Below, piece after piece: positions 45,405 to 50,956 of a stretch of DNA of 50,956 bases; the first letter of the stretch is position 1, and each line of letters begins with the position of its first letter. A program made the translations under genes and the position numbers. Origin of the DNA: Psilocybe azurescens (lineage: Eukaryota > Basidiomycota > Agaricomycetes > Agaricales > Agrocybaceae); assembly GCA_023853785.1 (NCBI GenBank), contig JAJIRX010001030.1, positions 1-50,956 on the forward strand, in the 5' to 3' direction. The notes under the pieces are model-generated. The model saw only the letters and a program-made list of their open reading frames with translations. It was not told the DNA's origin and searched no databases.

Positions 45405-46318
45405 CAAAATTAGGTGACTGTTGCCAGGAAATCATGATGTCACGGCATCAGTTTGCGTTGTTTTTGGCTCAAACTTGGCAGGAGTGTAGCTCTCTCGATT
45501 CTGCGTAGATTTGCACAAAAAATTTCTAAAAATAAGGTAACATTTTTCGCTACACACTAATTACGTAAAAATCTGTGTAAATTTATAGGTAACCTGTGCG
45601 GTTCCTGGCGAGAAGTGAGAAAGAGAATAAGGGATGTTCTTACAGAAGTGGGCCAAACTATATACTACTGCAAAAACAAGGGCTCTATGTTTGTGATTCA
45701 AATTTTGTCTAATCTAATCAATACATCTGTGACATGCAGAGAACTTGCCATTGTAGACCCCAATCAAACAAGTTTGACCGCTTATTATGAAGATCACGTG
45801 CTGACCTTGAATTGTTGTGAGGTCTTCACGTGATTATCATCAAAAATAAAAATATCCGGCTCCTGTCTAATCTAATCAATACATCTGTGATGTGCAGGGG
45901 GACTTGCCCCATTCAAACAAGTTTGACTGCTTATTATGAAGATCCCGTGCTGACCTTGGATTATTGTGAGGTCGTCATGTGATTATCATCAAAAATTAAA
46001 AATATCCGGCTCCTGTCTAATCTAATCAATACATCTGTGATGTGCAGAGAACTTGCCCCAATCAAACAAGTTTGACTGCTTATTATGAAGATCACGTGCT
46101 GACCTTGGATTATTGTGAGGTCCCCATGTGATCACCATCAAAAATCAATAATATCTGTCTCCTGTCTAATCTAATCAATACATCTATGATGTGCAGGGAA
46201 CTTGCTATTATACACCCTAATCAAACAAGTTTGACCGCTTATTGTGAAGATCACGTGCTGACCTTTGGACTACAACAAGGTCCTCACGTGATCACCATCA
46301 AAAATCTAGAATATCTGG
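45405..46318 (+). repeat. Repeat S, right copy (uninterrupted)
   Basis: A direct repeat of the left copy. It keeps the empty sites for both DNA transposons. It has four ~150 bp tandem units (starting about 45706, 45864, 46015 and 46165), each with GATCACGTG or a close variant, GACCT, loop, AGGTC and CACGTGATC or a close variant. It ends at about 46318 (ATCTAGAATATCTGGC), where strongly CpG-poor DNA begins. Confidence 0.85.
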
Positions 46319-46633
46319 CTTCTTTGCTTGTTTGTGAACTTCTGCAGGATCATTGTAGTAGTTATGATGTTTTTAATGTTTATAGAGAAAGAAACAGTAT
46401 ATGAAGATTCCAACTCATTTGGTAATTTCAGATGTATAGCCCAAAATTACATTGAATATGTTTTTTTCTATATATATACAGCTATCTTTACAGAATGGCT
46501 TCCTAAAATCATAAAAATTGGCATGGCAGTGTATTTATACTGCAAGAACATAACTAGGTGATAAAAAGTATTTTTTCAACAAGGTTGATTTATAGCAGGT
46601 ATAATATCAATATCTCATAAAACAGCCTGTAGC

Positions 46634-49600
46634 TCAGTCAATATTTGTTGTAAAATCAAAATTTTTGAAGGAGGATGATCCTAAGGAAGGCTCAGAGCAT
46701 ACCTGATAGTTTTTTGAATTTTGAAATTTGGTCATTTTCAACCGATGTTTGACAATGGGTACCCTGAAGCAAATCTTAGAATGAATCCTGATATCATATA
46801 CCATAGCTTTTCTGAATTGTTGATATTGATCCATTATTTTAGACTTCATAGATGTGCAGCTTTTGAATTGATGATCAGTGTTGTTGTTTTCCATGCAGAC
46901 ACAAATAGGGCATTGGTTTTGAAGAGCTTGAGACCAACTTCCATTTTCTGATAAATGGCCATTGCCTGCTGTTTGTATGCTTCTTGCATGGCTTGAAATT
47001 TGGCAAAGGTAGTTTTGAGTGCTATAAATGATTGAGTTGAAATGGTGATTGACTGGTTGGGAACAAGTAAATTGAAGCTTGATAAACATTTGGTGGGAGA
47101 AAAATTGTCAAGGATGGAATTGGAACATTTTTTTGAATATTAAGTTTGGTGGAACTTAATTTTGATTTGCCAGACTTGGTTGACAGTGACTGCATAGTTC
47201 ATTGGCTATGTTTTGAAGACATTTTGAGCCCACATCATAATTATTAAGTGATGATTTCACAAAGACATTGATCTTGATTGTTGACCAAAGCATGCATTTC
47301 ATCAAATCCCATGAGTTCCTTTGGATCATCTTTATAAATTTTGGTCCATTTGTTGACTGAAATAAAATAGTAATATCATGGTTTTCCATCTCTTCCACTT
47401 CTTGAAATCTTATGGATGTAGTTCATCATAAACTTTGGTGTTCCAGCATAAATGAGAAGCCAGACACTAGAATAGTCATTTCCAGCACTGAAAGCAGATG
47501 TTGCAGTCATAGCCTTGTGTGTGCCTAGAATCCAGGCTTGATGGATTTCCTCTTTGGTATTATCTGATTCTTTGCCATAATACAGCTTGCATTCCACTTC
47601 CTTTGTAATACTTTCCCCATGTTTTTAAATGGGACAAAGATTAGGATATGATCCTCTTCTGTAAGCATTGAGCTGTACTTTTCAATCAACTCCTTAACAA
47701 ATGCTGGAAGTTGTTAATGTATATGCTGTAATGTTCTGATAATTTAGTGTTCTGGTTTGTTGATAGAAGATGCACAAAAATATAGAGATTGTTGTATAGC
47801 ATAAAAGAGTTGATAATGGTTTTTTGGCAATGTGGTGGAATAGTACCAGAGAAAACTGCTAGTTGCCTTTGGAGTGATTAAACCTGACAGATATTCTTGA
47901 GGGCATGGTAGAATCCAGAATCTGTTATAACATAGTGGTCTTCATCAAAACAAAAGTGGCAGACAGGTATGCTTATATTCACTTTTGCAAGTCATTATAT
48001 CCAATGCTCTTCCTTTGCTATATCTACAGATACAATATCAAGATTTGCTGAACAGAAACCTCTTCATACTGTATATCCAGTATAATGCAAAAAGCAGGCC
48101 CATTCTTTTGAGCTTGTCTTTGTAGTTTATAAGCAAAGAATTGATTGGAAGAAGAAGAACTGTGATTGAATTGACTTCCAAAAGGCAGGAATAAGTGCAA
48201 GCATTGACTTTCCAGATCCAGTGCTAAGGACAGCCAAGATATCATTTTCTGAGTTCAGAATAGTCATCACAATTTATTTTTGCAGTGGTGTTGTTCAGTC
48301 AGTATTTGGCTTTTAGTGAGCTTAATTAAAGTCTTGAGTGCCTCTGTTGATGACCATGGTGCAATAAAAGGCATATTTATATCAAATTCTGACTATAGTA
48401 AAGGCTCAGTACGAAATTTAAGTCATAGACAAAGTCTCACAGTATTAGCTTCAGATTCAATGTCAACATTAAGTTTTGCAGAACTTAGTTCAGGAAAACT
48501 GTGAGGATAGTTAACATCCATTGATTGCTCTCACAGTCTTGGTGAATTGAAAAGAAAAGATTATCAAACTAAAAATAATTAGACATGGTTAAGCAAATAC
48601 AATGATGTAAACTTATTGAATGCAGTTCATCTGTATTTTCTGTTGTTGGAAATTGGACAGACTTTTTATATAATAAAATTTTAGATAAATATATAAAAGT
48701 GAAGAAATTATATACAGAAATTAAGTTTTTTGAATATTAGATTTGGTAAAACTTAATTTTGGGTAACTTGTATCTAAATAAAAACATTATATTAATCAAT
48801 ATTGGACAATTAATTACTTACTATTGGTGATTTTGGTTGAATTTTAAATTTGGTAAAACTTAAATTTTGTAAATTAGCCTCTGTTAAGGCTTCTTTTATT
48901 GAAGCCCAAACCATGTCTTTGAGTGTTGGAGCCAACAAAAATATTAATTCTTAAGCCATTGAAACACTTGAATTATTGGCAGAATTTTTGTTGGAGGTGG
49001 GATATTATTGGCCATGCATTGACAATATGATAAGGACATCCACCTTGCTTCACTTGGCAAACTTTTTGCCAATCTGTGCTGTGCTCTAGATATAAAAGTA
49101 TAATATCATCAGCATTTCTAGATCCAAGTGCAGTGGCACTAATAGCATATATTCTGTTTTGATTGCTTTGCTATGATGAGCTTGAGCAGCTCCAACAGTT
49201 TTTTATACATCTTCTTCTACTAATTTCTCTAGATTACCAGCTAGCTTTTTCTAAAGCCAATGCTGATGTGTCTCCAGTCACTAATGCCAATGCAGTAGCC
49301 AAAAGTAGACATGAAGTATTTTTCATATATGTTGTGATGTTGGTGGTGGTGAAGATTTTATCAAAGTTGACAAATAAAAGACTGTTGTATATTTGATAAA
49401 TGGAATTGTTGGCAGGAAAGCAAATGAGAGCAGCCAACTGAGCAAATGGTCTTGCAATAGCCAGGTTTTGAATAAGAAGATCTGATATATGAGCATCAAA
49501 GGCATATGGTATAACTTGTTCTTGAGTGTAATAGCAGTTTCTTTGCTATACTGGCAAAGATATGCCAATTATTTTCCCATCATAACGAGGCATCTAGATG

Positions 49601-50956
49601 GTCTAACTGAAGTGTTTTTGAAAGTAAAACAAGCAATTTCTGTGCCTCTGGATGCTGAGCCTGCAGTTCCCTTTTGATTTTTGTTTTGGAGCAGTTAATG
49701 AAAAGCAGAATATTTCATCAGCCATATGTGAAAGGCTATTGCATTCCATATTGGATTTCCCCTTCGAGGTGTAGCCTTTTAGAAATGTATTCTTTAGTGT
49801 TGGTGTGTTCAGAATGGTGTTGAGTAGAATATTTTTGAAGATCTGAAACACGTATTGCAAGGATCAGAAAACAATGAATAGCCAATGTTGGTATTGCTGA
49901 GATTGTCAATGAGTTGAATATAGTTCTGTCTAAGTGGCTGATCAAAAAGCAGATCATTTTCCCAAATTCTGACTATGTCTTTTCCATGTTAATGAATGTG
50001 CCCAATGTTGTCCAATGTAATTGGGTGTTCTTGATATAGCATTGATGTAAAATTGTTTGAGTCTGTCTACCAAATTTTGGAGAGACTCATTGTTGAGTAG
50101 GCAATAGAGAATGCAAGATGAGTAAGACTTCTCAATGAATGAAGTATTGAGAGATTATTTTCTGTAATCCATCTGCTGAATTTTTGCCCAAGTCAAAGAT
50201 AGAGGATGAGGGTGTTGTTGTGCAAATGATTGATTTCAAAAACAAATATGAGCCTGAAGATACTCCTGTATGGAAATAACTGGTATAACACTGTGAAGGC
50301 TCTTTAAAATCTTGGAGAACTTTGAGTTGGGACAGCAAGATAGAAAATAGTTGGATCAGCTATAGTGTGGACACTGGTTTCTTCCCATTCTGTGAACCAA
50401 AGCCCAAAACAGGTATTATGAACAGCCATTATGGAATCCTTGATATTATGATTTTAATCAATGGGCCAAATAAATTGTCAATAGAGATGATTGCTGGTGT
50501 ATTGATTAAAGAGATTGCAAAGAAAAAAGTGTTATGTGTGTGTTGAAGCTGCTAGGCAGAAACATGTTTCCATTGTGTGGATTGTTGGATGGTAGGATGT
50601 GCTTGACAATGATGGAGCTTTATTGATTCTTTATTGCCTCTGATGATTACATATTCCACATAGATAAGTATTTGTTGTCATGGGAAGACCTTCAATTTGA
50701 GAGCATAGTGACCATTAGCCCAACATCAAAGAGTTTCTGTAAACCAAGTTGAGAAAGAACTTGGTCAAGATGATTGAGATCAAGATGTATTTATTTTGGC
50801 TGAGCTATGTGTTTTGTGTAAATGTGTATTCACACTCTTCTTCCCAATGCTATTCCACATTCCACAAAAATGATTAACTTGAGAAATTTATGAAAGCAAA
50901 GCCATATTGTTGCAGATATGGATGATAAACTGAAGAATTCCACACATCCATCAACA
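46634..50956 (-). pseudogene. RecQ-type DNA helicase, decayed, 5' end beyond or near the window edge
   Basis: Reading leftwards. About 49960-49240: fragments such as IVRIWENDLLFDQPL, RGTEIACFTFKNTS and SALALEKAS fit the large N-terminal domain that precedes the helicase in agaricomycete and telomere-linked RecQ proteins. 48260-48190: ENDILAVLSTGSGKSMLALI with Walker A (TGSGKS at 48222-48206). 47946-47890: FDEDHYVITDSGFYHALKNI, a DEAH-box variant reading DEDH, then VFSGTIPP (motif III). 47500-47380: MTATSAFSAGNDYSSVWLLI and SRSGRDGKP (motif VI, normally ending GRAGRDG). 47240-47170: CLQNIANELCSHCQ zinc region. 47089-46634: CPICVCMENNNTDHQFKSC and KICFRVP, the Cys/His-rich C-terminus. The frame breaks many times. 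RecQ enzymes unwind DNA by ATP hydrolysis; this copy is inactive. Almost no CpG remains. Confidence 0.8.

Overview
This window looks like repeat-rich nuclear DNA from a filamentous fungus, most likely an agaricomycete basidiomycete. The evidence is short spliceosomal introns (about 43-68 nt, GT...AG) breaking small exons on both strands, Ty3/Gypsy gag and pol fragments, a sirtuin and JmjC-like domains of basidiomycete style, and a RecQ-type helicase with cysteine-rich C-terminus as found in many copies in agaricomycetes. No bacterial-style operon, rRNA, tRNA or CRISPR is visible. Family names come from motif recognition without database searches.

Layout. 1-5.1 kb: an apparently complete solo LTR (293-2193, TG...CA, CCGT on both sides), two weak ORFs and two pyrimidine-rich minisatellites. 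5.1-6.9 kb: a broken exon and a mosaic LTR copy. 8.2-16.7 kb: a genic island with a minus-strand NLS/coiled-coil ORF, a three-exon sirtuin (10147-11216) whose catalytic His position is Tyr, a minus-strand AT-hook gene and a frameshifted JmjC-like gene with a visible His-x-Asp motif. 18-18.8 kb: an inverted, internally deleted LTR. 18.8-21.2 kb: a degenerate minus-strand multi-exon gene. 24-28 kb: a long, spliced but damaged plus-strand gene with a JmjC-like C-terminal part.

29-41 kb holds two diverged copies of one unit. Each has a five-exon gene X (Cys-cluster, basic motif, acidic tail), a conserved ~500 bp spacer with a hairpin, and a small downstream gene Y. Each unit abuts Gypsy fragments (gag, integrase, pol C-terminus) and pieces of the same GATCGC-rich LTR. 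X copy 1 is further interrupted by a 648 bp solo LTR.

41-46.3 kb is a nested structure: two direct copies of a ~1 kb repeat built of ~150 bp tandem units, each unit with a CACGTG hairpin, flank an LTR copy. The left copy carries two clean non-autonomous DNA transposons whose empty sites are preserved in the right copy: an 861 bp hAT-like element (8 bp target duplication) and an 1115 bp Tc1/mariner-like element (TA duplication).

46.3-50.96 kb is a decayed minus-strand RecQ-type helicase gene in which CpG is almost absent (five CpG in about 4.4 kb), suggesting long-term cytosine-methylation decay. The window reads as a mobile-element graveyard around a small gene island. The least familiar components are the X-Y unit and the CACGTG hairpin repeat.
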